A stretch of 39,083 nt of DNA from an uncultured Lachnospiraceae bacterium (GCA_905235745.1 CAJOMN010000016.1:1-39083); one strand, 5' to 3'; shown: positions 16,901 to 25,981, counted from the stretch's first letter. Notes: generated by a model from the sequence alone, not told the origin. Numbers and translations: made by a program.

Positions 16901-17451
16901 TGCAGATGGAATGGCTTGAAGTGAAGCGGTCGGGCAGGGATGAGCGCATTATCCCCGCCGGAGTACTGTACTATCATATGGATGATCCCCTCGTTGATGC
17001 CGGGGAAGGTCTTACGGACGACGACATCAATAAAATGATAGTCAGGGATCTGCGCCTCAAGGGTCTTGTTAACAGTGACAGGGCGGCGCTTGACCTGATG
17101 GATCGGGATCTGGCGGATGATCCGACGGTACTGTCCGTGTCGCTTACGTCAAAGGGAGAGCTTCGCAGCACGAAGCAGGCAGTTTCCGGGGACGATCTGG
17201 AGGTGCTGTCGCAGTATGTGACGAGGTGCATCCGCAAAATGGGCAGCGAGATCATGCAGGGGAACGTTGCGGTGCCGCATCCGGACGGGAAAACAAGGTT
17301 TACCGTCCCCGACTGCAGATTCTGCCCCTATACAACTGTCTGCGGCAACAGACAACCAGGCGGCGAAGACCGGCATGAAGAAACGCCGGCGGATGCTTCA
17401 AACGCCGGATGGATCGCGCTTATGAGGGAATACGATGAGTCTGACCGATAA
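13966..17451 (+). CDS. addB: ATP-dependent helicase/nuclease subunit B (AddB)
   Basis: This 1161-residue protein is one half of the AddAB helicase-nuclease, which processes double-strand breaks for recombination. The iron-sulfur cluster cysteines are all visible: C790 (NCAYRY), then C1117-x2-C1120-x5-C1126 near the C-terminus. The nuclease motif GRIDRVD then IIDYKSS has D950 and K952. The N-terminal Walker A is degenerate: GGATSDKS has Asp where the second-last Gly is normally found before Lys. Length fits the family. No strong RBS precedes ATG 13966. addA starts inside its 3' end (17-base overlap), so the two are co-translated. Confidence 0.95.
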   Translation: MSLKFWLGGATSDKSRRLMKYILDDAADNPGRQYLYVVPEQFGLATQRELVTGSDNRGILNIDVLSFSRLAHRISDEVGSYSPDVVTLDEMGKSLIIGMLAAKNRKELTYLGDNLDKIGYTDKIKSVISEFMQYGISVERAYELSDLASSAGRNLLAGKLHDVAIIYDRFKEYIKDRYTTVEETLDSVSALVPHSETVKNSVIIFDGFTGFTPVQNKLIGVLLEYSLSVHVALLYDDCIQEKDPKGTIREHELFYLSRNTMDQLGRMADERHVIIGDPYKALKNGIDNTCNSKREIVYTNASSELTLDNIRTSIFPGQNPDDEIQMVFNNIFHLVRTCGYHYRDIAILTGDPDTYRHPVERVFTKHGIPFFIDKTEPVLLNPFLEYIRSFLAVFADNYSISSVFGFLKSYLTDLTGYEINMLENYCIAANIKGSRAWHERFDMHTAAAGADELLILNDIREKLVRRFDDFSGELSGGGSINAGSVFTVRQFVTALYSMIVSDRIEEKLQEEAKRFESGGNRKEAGEYGKIYVQIMNVLDELCDLIPDEKIDIRAFAALLDAGFDSIRIGTAPTGMDYVQVADLTRSRLGDIKALFIVGANEGVIPKADAKCGIINESERDYLTSSIDGLKLAPTSREDIYTQRLYIYMAVNKPSERLYVSYSRTSSGGGTLLPSYIIRKLKDSNPGTTVITRPGLPEYYTDEPEAFDELTSLLYPALCGTLPADGYDRVKGLLKYFIAADGYRERLLRMIRNEILKEDAGNDSIGAALAHALYGKRLEASITRLENYANCAYRYFLEYGLKLSERQVYSLEPREIGNIFHDSMKVYSQLMEEGHHNWAGIPEEERNALMDSAVDTVIDRYRRDKLSSSARYAYMENRIRKIMRRSASVISWQLKKGDFTPKYFEVDFDELSDNDTLSVRLTDDEVMRLRGRIDRVDTCETDEGIYVRIIDYKSSVHEMDLAAVYEGRQLQLLVYLNAAMQMEWLEVKRSGRDERIIPAGVLYYHMDDPLVDAGEGLTDDDINKMIVRDLRLKGLVNSDRAALDLMDRDLADDPTVLSVSLTSKGELRSTKQAVSGDDLEVLSQYVTRCIRKMGSEIMQGNVAVPHPDGKTRFTVPDCRFCPYTTVCGNRQPGGEDRHEETPADASNAGWIALMREYDESDR

Positions 17452-20400
17452 CCAGAAGAAGGCAATCGACATAAGAGATGCAAATGTGCTCGTATCGGCC
17501 GCTGCGGGGTCGGGCAAGACGATGGTCCTGACCGAGAGGATCGTAAGCCGTATAATAAGCCGCGAGGATCCTGTTGATGTAGACCGCCTGCTCGTCATGA
17601 CATACACGAATGCGGCAGCGTCCGAAATGCAGGCAAGGATAAGGGATGCGATCAATAAACGTCTCGATATGCTCACTGCTTCACCGGATGCCGATCCGGA
17701 TCTTGTCTCAAACCTTGAAAAACAAAGCATCCTGGTGCATGCTGCTCAGATAACGACTATACATGGCTTCTGCAAGAGAGTGATCACCGACCATTTCGAG
17801 GAGGTCGGTCTTGACCCGAATTTCAGGGTTGCGGATGAGAATGAATGCAAGCTGATCCGTCAGGATGCGCTTGAAGAATGTATGGAGGCGGCATACGAGA
17901 AGGCTGATCCCGGTTTCCTTGCCGCCGCGGAGTGCTTTTCAAATGCGAAGAACGATTCGGGTCTCGCGGGGCTTATCATCCCCGTATATGAATTCATAAT
18001 GGCCAATCCGGAGCCGGAAAGCTTCATAAGAGAGTGCGCCGCAAGCTATGCCGCAGCCTCCTTCGGGGAGTTTGAAAGCTCTTCTTATGTGGCAGCGCTC
18101 GAGAGCGCCCTGCTTCTTAGATACGAAGCTGCAAAGGATTATGCGCTCTGCGCGGCACAGCTGATCGATAAATACGAGGAACTTGCGCCGTACAGAGCAA
18201 ACGTTGATGCGTACATAGATGCTTTTGACCGGACTGATAAGGCGCTTTCCGGAACAAGTAAGGGTATTTACGATATACTGAGGACATCACTTGGAGGGAT
18301 CAGGCCTCCGGCATTTGGAAAGATAAAGGGCAATGATCTGCCGGATGACGTACTTGAAGCCAAGGACGAGGTAAAGCGGCTGAGGGACGCCGCCAAGGAT
18401 CAGGTGACAAAGCTTGTTGCGATGATGACTTTTGACCTTAAGACATCGTATGAACATATGCGCCTGATAGCACCGGCGATAAACGCCCTTGCCGACACGG
18501 TGCTTGAATTCAAGCGTATATATGACGACCGGAAACGGGCGAAGAACATAATAGATTTTGGCGATATGGAGCATATGGCTGTTGCCATACTGCGCAATCC
18601 CGCGATCGCGCAGCTTTACCGCGAGCAGTTTGCCGAAATATATGTTGACGAGTACCAGGACAGCAATATGACGCAGGAGACGCTCATATCGCTGATCTGC
18701 CGCCACGATCCCGGAAACGTGTTCCAGGTAGGGGATGTCAAGCAGAGCATATACAGGTTCAGGCAGGCGCGCCCCGATATCTTCCTGTCCAAATACAATT
18801 CATACAAAGATTCCGGCGAAAACATAAGGATACTCTTAAACGACAATTTCCGTTCGCGCCGTGAGGTCGTCGATTCAGTGAACGAGATCTTTGCGAAGAT
18901 CATGAAGGCCGGTCTTGGCGGGATAGAGTACGACGATGATGCCCGGCTCATATACGGTGCCGACTGCTATGAAAACGACACCCCGTGCGAAAACGATACA
19001 TACAGGACGGAGCTTATATTAGGAAAGCCCGAAGAACTTACGGCTGAAGAATTTGAGGCGGATGTTATCGCCGGCAGGATAAACGCGATGATCCGCGAGG
19101 GATTTTGTATATACGATAAGGGGGAGAAAATCACACGCAGGGTATCATACGGTGACTTTGTGATCCTTGTCCGTTCGATCAAAAAATACGAAAGCGTGTT
19201 CCGGAAAGTATTCCGGGCAGCCGGTATACCGCTCGCGGTCAACGGAAGGGAAGGATATTTCGGAACGGTGGAAGTTAAGACAGCGCTTGCCTTTTTATCG
19301 GCAGTCGATAATCCGCTGTGCGATATTCCGCTTGCATCGGTCGCGACAAGCCCTGTCGGGGGATTTTCCGATAAGGAGCTTGCCCGCATATCCGCCGCAT
19401 CCGACGCAAAATGCCTGTATGACAGGATGCGGGAGGCTGCTGACGGAGGCTGCAAAGACTATATTGACAGTGAACTATCCGGTAAATGCGCGGGATTTTT
19501 GGAAATGCTCCGAGAATACAGAGTTATGTCAACCTACACACCGGTTTACGGGATACTTTCACATTTTTATGACAATGAATACGCCGATATCGTAAAGTGT
19601 ATGGATAACAGCGGCCAGAGGATGGCCAATCTTGCCATGCTCCTGACTAAAGCGGAAGAGTTCGGGCGGACGAGCTTTAAGGGTCTGTACCAGTTCGTAA
19701 GATATATGGATCAGATACGCCGGTATTCGATCGACGACGGGGAGGCGCAGACTGCCGGAGAAGCCGATGACGTTGTAAGGCTCATGACGATGCACGGCAG
19801 CAAGGGACTTGAGTTCCCGGTATGCTTTGTAGCGGGCGTGGAAAAGCGGAGGAATACGCGGGATGAGGGCGGAAAGCTCATCTGGAACGTCAATTACGGA
19901 TTCGGTGCCGATTTTACCGATCTTGAACGCAGGGTAACGGGAGAGACACTTCTAAAAACGCTTATCAGGGAGGATAACCGCCGCGAGAGCATTGCTGAGG
20001 AGATGCGCGTGCTCTATGTTGCCCTGACCCGTGCAAGGGAAAAGCTTATTGTGGTAGGAACCGGCGGGGAAGATGTATTTGAAGGCACAAAAGACATAGA
20101 CGGCGCGTCATCATACCTTGACATGATAAAGGCCGCAAAGAGCGCCGGCGGCTTCAGGCATATCGATATAATATATAAGACCGAGGAGGATCTTGTGGAT
20201 GAGCGGTTATGCGGCATGATCGAAGAGGAGAGGTCGACGGATGAGCTTCTTGCGATCGTAAGGGAGTATGAAAACGGGACAGGAGAGGAAATAGACAGGC
20301 TGCCCGGGGTTCCGTCATACATGTCAAAGGTTTCGGAGCCGTATCCTTATCCGCTTAATCCCAATCTTCGCGTGAAGCTTTCCGTCTCCGACCTGAAGCA

Positions 20401-21067
20401 CCAGGCCATCGAGGACAAGATAGCGGAAGGGCTGTCGCTTGCTCCCGAGGGCGAGAGGCTGTTCGGCGAGACAATGCCCGACAGGTACATTCCGAGGTTT
20501 GCAAGGCATGAGGGCGAGAGCGCGACCGGAGGGACATTATACGGGACAGCATTCCACAGGATCATGGAGCTGTGGGATTATACGCAGGCAGCTGATACCG
20601 TTACAAAGGAAGATGTTGCCGCATTTACCGAAAGGATGTATGTGCTTCACCGTATTGACAGGCAGCAGGCGGATGCGGTGAGAGCGGATGATGTGGCATA
20701 TTTCCTGAACTGTCCGCTCGGGCAGAGGATGAGGAGCGCCGCTTTAAGGGATGAGCTTCGCCGGGAGCAGCCGTTTGTCGTAGGTATAGATGCTGACGGC
20801 GGCACCGTGCTCGTACAGGGGATAATCGATGCCTATTTTGCCGGGAACGACGGGATCACGATCGTAGACTACAAAACGGATCATGTGGATGATGCACAAA
20901 TGCTTGTCGACCGTTACAGTACGCAGCTTGAATATTACGGGCTGGCATTGTCGCAGATAACGAAAAATCAGGTAAAATCACTCGTGATATATTCTACACG
21001 TCTGAGAAGGGAGATAGTAGTACCACAGAACGGAAAGGAACTTTGCCTTGAGGTTTTGAAGGCATAG
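17435..21067 (+). CDS. addA: ATP-dependent helicase/nuclease subunit A (AddA)
   Basis: A 1210-residue UvrD-like superfamily 1 helicase fused to a RecB-type nuclease. Walker A is SAAAGSGKT with K28, motif Ia is MTYTNAAASEM, motif II is VDEYQDSN (D405, E406), motif III QVGDVKQSIYRFRQA, motif V LMTMHGSKGLEFPV and motif VI RVLYVALTRAREKL. The nuclease domain near the end has GIIDAYF then TIVDYKTDH (D1145, K1147). It provides the 3'-5' motor and one of two nucleases of the complex. It overlaps addB by 17 bases. The ECF S-component gene starts 16 bases after its stop. Confidence 0.97.
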   Translation: MSLTDNQKKAIDIRDANVLVSAAAGSGKTMVLTERIVSRIISREDPVDVDRLLVMTYTNAAASEMQARIRDAINKRLDMLTASPDADPDLVSNLEKQSILVHAAQITTIHGFCKRVITDHFEEVGLDPNFRVADENECKLIRQDALEECMEAAYEKADPGFLAAAECFSNAKNDSGLAGLIIPVYEFIMANPEPESFIRECAASYAAASFGEFESSSYVAALESALLLRYEAAKDYALCAAQLIDKYEELAPYRANVDAYIDAFDRTDKALSGTSKGIYDILRTSLGGIRPPAFGKIKGNDLPDDVLEAKDEVKRLRDAAKDQVTKLVAMMTFDLKTSYEHMRLIAPAINALADTVLEFKRIYDDRKRAKNIIDFGDMEHMAVAILRNPAIAQLYREQFAEIYVDEYQDSNMTQETLISLICRHDPGNVFQVGDVKQSIYRFRQARPDIFLSKYNSYKDSGENIRILLNDNFRSRREVVDSVNEIFAKIMKAGLGGIEYDDDARLIYGADCYENDTPCENDTYRTELILGKPEELTAEEFEADVIAGRINAMIREGFCIYDKGEKITRRVSYGDFVILVRSIKKYESVFRKVFRAAGIPLAVNGREGYFGTVEVKTALAFLSAVDNPLCDIPLASVATSPVGGFSDKELARISAASDAKCLYDRMREAADGGCKDYIDSELSGKCAGFLEMLREYRVMSTYTPVYGILSHFYDNEYADIVKCMDNSGQRMANLAMLLTKAEEFGRTSFKGLYQFVRYMDQIRRYSIDDGEAQTAGEADDVVRLMTMHGSKGLEFPVCFVAGVEKRRNTRDEGGKLIWNVNYGFGADFTDLERRVTGETLLKTLIREDNRRESIAEEMRVLYVALTRAREKLIVVGTGGEDVFEGTKDIDGASSYLDMIKAAKSAGGFRHIDIIYKTEEDLVDERLCGMIEEERSTDELLAIVREYENGTGEEIDRLPGVPSYMSKVSEPYPYPLNPNLRVKLSVSDLKHQAIEDKIAEGLSLAPEGERLFGETMPDRYIPRFARHEGESATGGTLYGTAFHRIMELWDYTQAADTVTKEDVAAFTERMYVLHRIDRQQADAVRADDVAYFLNCPLGQRMRSAALRDELRREQPFVVGIDADGGTVLVQGIIDAYFAGNDGITIVDYKTDHVDDAQMLVDRYSTQLEYYGLALSQITKNQVKSLVIYSTRLRREIVVPQNGKELCLEVLKA

Positions 21068-21083
21068 TGTTATCTTATTGAAT

Positions 21084-21653
21084 ATGGATACAATGAAATT
21101 CGGTACAAAGGAAATAGTAGCATCGGTAGCGGGAGCGTTCCTGTTTGCCGCCGCGAGAGTGTTTGAATCGTATATATACGAAAAGGGGACGATCCCGATG
21201 CTGACGGGTGAATGTATATGTCTTGGTATACTCGTCATAGCGGTAACAGCAGTGTTCTTCGGTCCCGTTTGCGGACTGGTCTGCGGGATCGGGGGCGATC
21301 TTATCATCAGGACTCTTCCGGGTAATCATGTAAGCCTGCTTGAGCTATCCACGCTCGCTCTTTACGGTCTAACCCTCGGGTGGTATTACGGAAAGAAGCA
21401 TTACAACCCAGACCGGTTCGGATTTCGGGAATTTATTGATTTTAACGTTATCCAGATAGCACTCGCGATATTATGCGGTATGTTCATAATGCCTCTTGGA
21501 ACGTACCTTGCAGGGGCAGATGTTGATGAGTCGGTGAGGATGGGATTGGCAAGCACTGTCGTGACTGTTGTCATGGTCGGGGTCATCGTACCTCTGATAA
21601 TGCTCATTGTCAGGGGCGTCAGGTCGTCAAAGCGGAAAATCCCCGATACTTGA
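21084..21653 (+). CDS. ECF transporter S component, substrate unknown
   Basis: A 189-residue hydrophobic protein with about five to six membrane helices. FAAARVFESYIYEKGTIPMLTGECICLGILV in the first third and VFFGPVCGLVCGIGGDL near residue 55 follow the ECF S-component pattern (alternating glycine-rich helix and a small loop). The C-terminus is basic and cytoplasmic (RSSKRKIPDT). The vitamin or metabolite it binds cannot be told. ATG 21084 is preferred over TTG 21078. No Shine-Dalgarno is near, but a weak TTGAGG-17-TATCTT ends seven bases before this ATG, so it may be read from its own short transcript or by run-through from addA. Confidence 0.8.
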   Translation: MDTMKFGTKEIVASVAGAFLFAAARVFESYIYEKGTIPMLTGECICLGILVIAVTAVFFGPVCGLVCGIGGDLIIRTLPGNHVSLLELSTLALYGLTLGWYYGKKHYNPDRFGFREFIDFNVIQIALAILCGMFIMPLGTYLAGADVDESVRMGLASTVVTVVMVGVIVPLIMLIVRGVRSSKRKIPDT

Positions 21654-21701
21654 GTCAAACGGCCGCCTATGGTAGAATTTGCGTGAGATGGAGGTTTGAT
21701 C

Positions 21702-22646
21702 TTGAACAGGATTGCTGTTTTGATACCGTGTTACAACGAGAGCAGGACGATAGCGAAGGTAGTCAGGGATTACAAGGAAGCACTGCCTGAGGCGACTGTT
21801 TACGTATATGACAATAATTCCACGGATAATACCGCCGAGATAGCCCGGGAAGCCGGGGCGGTGGTACGCTACGAATACAAGCAGGGCAAGGGCAATGTTA
21901 TGCGCCGGATGTTCATGGAGATCGACGCGGAGTGTTATCTTATGGTCGACGGGGACGACACTTATCCTGCCGACAGCGCACGGGAGATGACGGACGCAGT
22001 GCTTAAGCGGAATGCCGACATGGTAATAGGAGACCGGCTGTCCTCCACGTATTTTACCGAGAATAAGAGGCGGTTTCACAATTTCGGGAACGCTATCGTC
22101 AAAAAAACGATCAATCTTCTGTTTCACAGTGACATTACCGACATCATGACGGGATACAGGGCTTTCAGCTACAGATTCGTCAAGACCTTTCCGGTGCTGT
22201 CCGAGGGTTTTGAGATCGAGACCGAGATGACTATACACGCCATAGACAAGAATATGGAAGTGGAAAATGTCGTCGTAAAGTACAGGGATCGTCCCGAGGG
22301 AAGCGAATCGAAGCTCAACACCGTCGGGGACGGGATCAAGGTCATGTTCACGATCATCAATTTCTACAGGATATACAAGCCGCTGCAGTTTTTTGCCGGA
22401 TTGTCGCTGCTGATGCTCATTATCGCCTTTGCGTTCTTTGTTCCCGTATTTTCCGAATATGTGCGCACGCATTACGTATCGAAGGTTCCGACGCTTGTTG
22501 TATGCGGATTTGTGGCATTGGCGTCCATCCAGTCTTTTTTCTCCGGGATGATACTTAATTCCCTCAAGCAGAAGGAAAGGCAGGATTTTGAGATAAAGCT
22601 TCATCAGGTCAGCCGTCCGGCAGATGCTGATGAATATGATTTTTAG
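21702..22646 (+). CDS. Family 2 glycosyltransferase with C-terminal membrane helices
   Basis: A 314-residue GT2 enzyme. The N-terminal GT-A domain has IAVLIPCYNES at the start, VYDNNSTDNT near residue 36 and the metal-binding MVDGDDTYPADS near 84. DIMTGYRAFSYRF and SEGFEIETEMT near 146-172 are typical of dolichyl-phosphate-mannose-synthase-like and GtrB-like enzymes. Two helices near residues 228-247 and 260-287 anchor it in the membrane. It probably loads a sugar onto polyprenyl phosphate. GGAGG at 21690-21694 with a 7-base spacer points to TTG 21702 as the start. The next gene begins 23 bases after the stop. Confidence 0.92.
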   Translation: MNRIAVLIPCYNESRTIAKVVRDYKEALPEATVYVYDNNSTDNTAEIAREAGAVVRYEYKQGKGNVMRRMFMEIDAECYLMVDGDDTYPADSAREMTDAVLKRNADMVIGDRLSSTYFTENKRRFHNFGNAIVKKTINLLFHSDITDIMTGYRAFSYRFVKTFPVLSEGFEIETEMTIHAIDKNMEVENVVVKYRDRPEGSESKLNTVGDGIKVMFTIINFYRIYKPLQFFAGLSLLMLIIAFAFFVPVFSEYVRTHYVSKVPTLVVCGFVALASIQSFFSGMILNSLKQKERQDFEIKLHQVSRPADADEYDF

Positions 22647-22669
22647 CTCCTATCCGGGAGTATTGGCTT

Positions 22670-23722
22670 ATGGCTGATCAGAGGAATAAGAGGACTGCCC
22701 CCACCGTTCAGGATGTGATAAGCGGAACGCAGGGCAGGTCGCATGCAAAATTTAAAAGCGGATATACGGGTCCGAAGAAGGCGCCGGCGGCTGCAACTGT
22801 TACAAGCAGCATGCCGCAGCGTCAGGAGATTGTGCCTAAAAGCGGGGGGATAGCGGATTATGCGTGGGCGGCATACAGTGTTATCCTTGCCTTAGGTATT
22901 ATGAGCGCAATAATAGCGTACAGCCTGACAGGAGGAGGACGGGGGATACACTATCCCAATAACGTGTTTACGATATCCGGCGTCGTACAGGATATCTTCT
23001 ATGATTATCATAACGGGGGTCTTGGCTCGGGCATAGGCAGAAACGCCGGCACACAGGCGGAAAATGCGTCAAGTGCCGACAATCCAACGGATATCGCCGC
23101 AGGGACACCCGCGGAAGGTACGGATACTGCCGGTACCGATACAAGCGCTCTTCTGGGAGAGAGCACCGCGGCAGCAACCCCCAATTCCACGACCGGTGCC
23201 ACGATGGCGCTTGATGAAGGATCGACATACGGAAATTACGCAATGGCTGCTTCCCACGAGCAGCTGCTGGAACAACTGGATACCGCGCTTTCCGCAAATG
23301 ATCCCGGATTTGTCGGAACCAAGCTTGCATATGAGGATGCGCAGTCCGGCGCTCTTATCGGGTATCCGCAGTCTGTTGTGGAACATTTTACGCAATATAT
23401 GGCTGACCATTCCGATAAACGTGCGGCATTTCTTGCCGAGATCGGGGATGAAGCGGAGTATTCCGCGAAAAACGGATCAGCATATATCGTTAAGCTTCCG
23501 CTTCTGCAGTTTACGATTAATATGGGATATGACGGAACGACGATATCGATCTCCGGATTTGCCGACCAGCAGATGGATGCCGGTCAGAGCGCCATTGTCA
23601 GCCCGCTCCTTCCGTGTATGTATACCATACATGCCGAAACCGCAAAGGGTTCGCAGACTTCGGATGTCGAATGTAATATGAACGAAGGTAATCTCAAGAT
23701 AAACATTGGCGTGACCAATTAA
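22670..23722 (+). CDS. Unrecognised single-pass membrane-anchored protein
   Basis: 350 residues in four parts: a basic cytoplasmic N-terminus (1-60, rich in K, R, A, T), one membrane helix at about 65-85 (YAWAAYSVILALGIMSAIIAY), a long low-complexity linker of A, T, G, S, D (about 120-185), and an extracellular domain (about 195-350). The last domain has a helical LLEQLDTALSANDPGF entry and a beta-rich end with SPLLPCMYTIHAE, which loosely recalls the repeat domains of TcaA/YvbJ-type wall-sensing proteins; this is weak. GGGAG nine bases upstream supports ATG 22670. It follows the GT2 gene and precedes dgt by nine bases. An outer-surface structural or sensing role is plausible, not shown. Confidence 0.8.
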   Translation: MADQRNKRTAPTVQDVISGTQGRSHAKFKSGYTGPKKAPAAATVTSSMPQRQEIVPKSGGIADYAWAAYSVILALGIMSAIIAYSLTGGGRGIHYPNNVFTISGVVQDIFYDYHNGGLGSGIGRNAGTQAENASSADNPTDIAAGTPAEGTDTAGTDTSALLGESTAAATPNSTTGATMALDEGSTYGNYAMAASHEQLLEQLDTALSANDPGFVGTKLAYEDAQSGALIGYPQSVVEHFTQYMADHSDKRAAFLAEIGDEAEYSAKNGSAYIVKLPLLQFTINMGYDGTTISISGFADQQMDAGQSAIVSPLLPCMYTIHAETAKGSQTSDVECNMNEGNLKINIGVTN

Positions 23723-23731
23723 TATACGGAT

Positions 23732-25186
23732 ATGGAATGGACTACTCTGATGTGTTCCGACAGGATACGGAGCGTTACACGCACCGCATCCGCCGGGGAC
23801 TTTCGTACAGAATTTGAAAAAGACTATCAGCGCATAATATCAAGCGCTTCGTTTCGGCGCCTTCAGGACAAAACGCAGGTATTTCCCCTTGACAAAAGTG
23901 ATTTTATTAGAACAAGGCTGACTCATTCGCTCGAGGTGGCCAATTTTGCACGCTCTATTGGCAGAATGATAGGCACGAGGATCATAAGCGAAGGAATCGA
24001 CGAAGAGTTTACGGAAAGTACCCGTGATGATATATGTTCGGTGCTTGAGTGCGCGGGACTTCTTCACGATATCGGCAATCCCCCCTTCGGGCACTTCGGG
24101 GAAGATGCGATACGCGACTGGTTCAGAAAGAATCTGCCGCTTATGGAGTATCGCGGCGGCAGACTGATCGATGCATTAAGCGCGCAGCAGATACAGGATT
24201 TTTACAATTTTGAGGGAAATACACAGGCGCTGCGTGTCGTGACAAAGCTGCATTTTATGGTCGATGAGCACGGGATGAACCTGACCAAGGCACTTCTTGC
24301 GACTATAATGAAATATCCGGTCTCGTCGGTCGAGATCAGTTATGATAAACATGACCCCGAAAGAGACATCGCACACAAGAAAATGGGATATTTCGCCGCA
24401 GACCGGGAGGTATATGAGGATGTGCAGTCAGCATGCGGGACAAACGGAAGAAGACACCCTCTTGCTTTTGCGCTTGAGGCAGCGGACGATATAGCATACA
24501 GAACCGCCGATATAGAAGATGCGGTCAAGAAAGGACTTCTTGACGTTAATGTCCTGATCCGGAACATAAAGAGCAGGATCGATGCGGCGAGGGAGAAAGC
24601 GATCGGAAAGCAGCAGGTCTCAACGGCAGAAAAGCTTCTCGGTAAGCTTGAGAACTATTATAAGAGGGCAATAGACAACGATTATGAGAACCCGCAATTG
24701 TATGCCGTGCAAAACTGGGTAATAAGAGTACAGGGCGTTCTTCTCACGTGTGCAGTTGATAGTTTTATGGACAATTATGACAGTATAATGGCCGGAACCT
24801 ACAGGAAGGAGCTTCTGGCCGATACGCCGGGAAGCCTCATACTTGATGTGCTCGGCGATGTCGCATATACTTACGCTTTCATGTCGGAGCCGATATTGAA
24901 ACTGGAGGTCGCTGCCGATTCGATATTTGATTTTCTGCTGACAAGACTTGTAAATGCGTTAACATATTATGATACGGATCAGTGGAAAATGCACGCATGC
25001 GCAGTTGATACGAAAATGATCGGTTTGATATCGCCCTCATTCATGCAGGTATACAAGATCCATTCGAAGGATGCGCCGGATAACGAGAGGCTGTATCTGC
25101 GTCTGCTCCTCGCAACGGATTATGTATCCGGCATGACTGACAGTTACGCGAGAAGACTATACAGGGAACTGAAAGGGATCGATTAG
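23732..25186 (+). CDS. dgt: Deoxyguanosine/dNTP triphosphohydrolase, HD superfamily
   Basis: A 484-residue HD-domain enzyme that cleaves dNTPs to deoxynucleoside and triphosphate. The family signature is clear: FRRLQDKTQVFPL near residue 41, RTRLTHSLEV with H65, LLHDIGNPPFGHFGE with H112-D113, and a later Asp in AADDIAYRTADIEDA completing the metal site. Length matches the long Dgt type. Role is control of dNTP pools or defence against foreign DNA synthesis. No obvious RBS before ATG 23732; it is probably coupled to the upstream gene nine bases away. The stop is followed by a REP-like repeat. Confidence 0.94.
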   Translation: MEWTTLMCSDRIRSVTRTASAGDFRTEFEKDYQRIISSASFRRLQDKTQVFPLDKSDFIRTRLTHSLEVANFARSIGRMIGTRIISEGIDEEFTESTRDDICSVLECAGLLHDIGNPPFGHFGEDAIRDWFRKNLPLMEYRGGRLIDALSAQQIQDFYNFEGNTQALRVVTKLHFMVDEHGMNLTKALLATIMKYPVSSVEISYDKHDPERDIAHKKMGYFAADREVYEDVQSACGTNGRRHPLAFALEAADDIAYRTADIEDAVKKGLLDVNVLIRNIKSRIDAAREKAIGKQQVSTAEKLLGKLENYYKRAIDNDYENPQLYAVQNWVIRVQGVLLTCAVDSFMDNYDSIMAGTYRKELLADTPGSLILDVLGDVAYTYAFMSEPILKLEVAADSIFDFLLTRLVNALTYYDTDQWKMHACAVDTKMIGLISPSFMQVYKIHSKDAPDNERLYLRLLLATDYVSGMTDSYARRLYRELKGID

Positions 25187-25230
25187 TGTCAAAAGGTGTC
25201 AAAAGGGACGGTTCTTTTTGTCACTTTTAG
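25187..25230. repeat. REP-like palindromic sequence
   Basis: A tandem GTGTCAAAAG GTGTCAAAAG (25187-25206) runs into GGGACGGTTC and TTTTTGTCAC. The segment 25196-25224 is an imperfect palindrome with GTGTCAAAA at one end and TTTTGTCAC at the other. I recall similar AAGGGACGGTTCTTTTTG sequences scattered in many Clostridia and other bacteria as REP-like elements; that comparison is from memory. It sits between dgt and the acyltransferase gene and creates a false GTG start. Confidence 0.6.
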
Positions 25231-25237
25231 CAACATT

Positions 25238-25981
25238 ATGAGTAAAATGGAAACAACAGGACAATTCATATTACGAAAGCTAAGTGATGCAGGTTCTTTC
25301 CTATACAGGAAGCTGGTGTTCCCGTTTGTTAAGATGGGAATAGAGAGAAAGCGCGACAGTATTATCGGAAAGGGTGCGTATCTCTATAAAGGTACAGTTC
25401 TTGAAGGCAGGGACTATATCGGTGATAAGGCAGAACTTTCAAATGTAAAGATGGGTTACAGCTCTTACATAGGCCGGGATTCTATTTTATCAAATGCACG
25501 TGTGGGAAGATACACTTGTATAGCAGGTCTTGAGACTGCCATCGGACGGCATCCGGTAAAGGGAGAATGCATGTCTGTCCATCCGGCATTTTATTCTGCC
25601 GCCGCCCAATACGGATATTCATATGCGAAGGAGACGTATTATGAGGAAGTAAAATATACCGATAAGGAAAACGGTATATGCATATCAATAGGAAACGATG
25701 TGTGGATTGGAAAGGGTGTAATGATAGCTGACGGGGTCACTGTAGGAGACGGAGCAGTGATAGGAGCCGGAAGCCTTGTGTTGTCGGATGTTGAGCCTTA
25801 TGCGATATACGCCGGCACTCCTGCCCGGAAGACCGGTGATAGATTTGACAAGGATACAGTCCGCAGGCTCCTTGAGCTTCGGTGGTGGGATAAAGGAGAG
25901 GCATGGATAGCTGCACATGCGGATGACTACCGCCGCCCGGATACATTCTTTAACTCATTGGGAGATACAAATGACACATGA
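25238..25981 (+). CDS. Hexapeptide-repeat acyltransferase (XAT/CatB-like)
   Basis: A 247-residue left-handed beta-helix acyltransferase. Hexapeptide repeats run from about residue 42 ([16 protein letters not shown]) to about 200 ([33 protein letters not shown]), interrupted by a loop with the likely active-site region [16 protein letters not shown]. The ending [13 protein letters not shown] then LLELRWWD is characteristic of CatB-like xenobiotic or sugar O/N-acetyltransferases. Likely donor is acetyl-CoA and acceptor a surface sugar, suggested by the sugar-isomerase-like gene that overlaps it. ATG 25238 is chosen over upstream GTG 25196, which lies in a repeat; 25247 is also possible. No clear RBS. 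Confidence 0.88.
   Translation: MSKMETTGQFILRKLSDAGSFLYRKLVFPFVKMGIERKRDSIIGKGAYLYKGTVLEGRDYIGDKAELSNVKMGYSSYIGRDSILSNARVGRYTCIAGLETAIGRHPVKGECMSVHPAFYSAAAQYGYSYAKETYYEEVKYTDKENGICISIGNDVWIGKGVMIADGVTVGDGAVIGAGSLVLSDVEPYAIYAGTPARKTGDRFDKDTVRRLLELRWWDKGEAWIAAHADDYRRPDTFFNSLGDTNDT

Noticed and set aside
21627-22604. 325-codon open frame antisense to the GT2 gene
   Set aside because: The sense frame encodes a clear GT2; the antisense product has no recognisable motifs and no RBS.
25196-25237. GTG start for the acyltransferase at 25196
   Set aside because: The codons lie in a REP-like repeat and give a hydrophobic stretch unlike the family; ATG 25238 is preferred although it lacks an SD.
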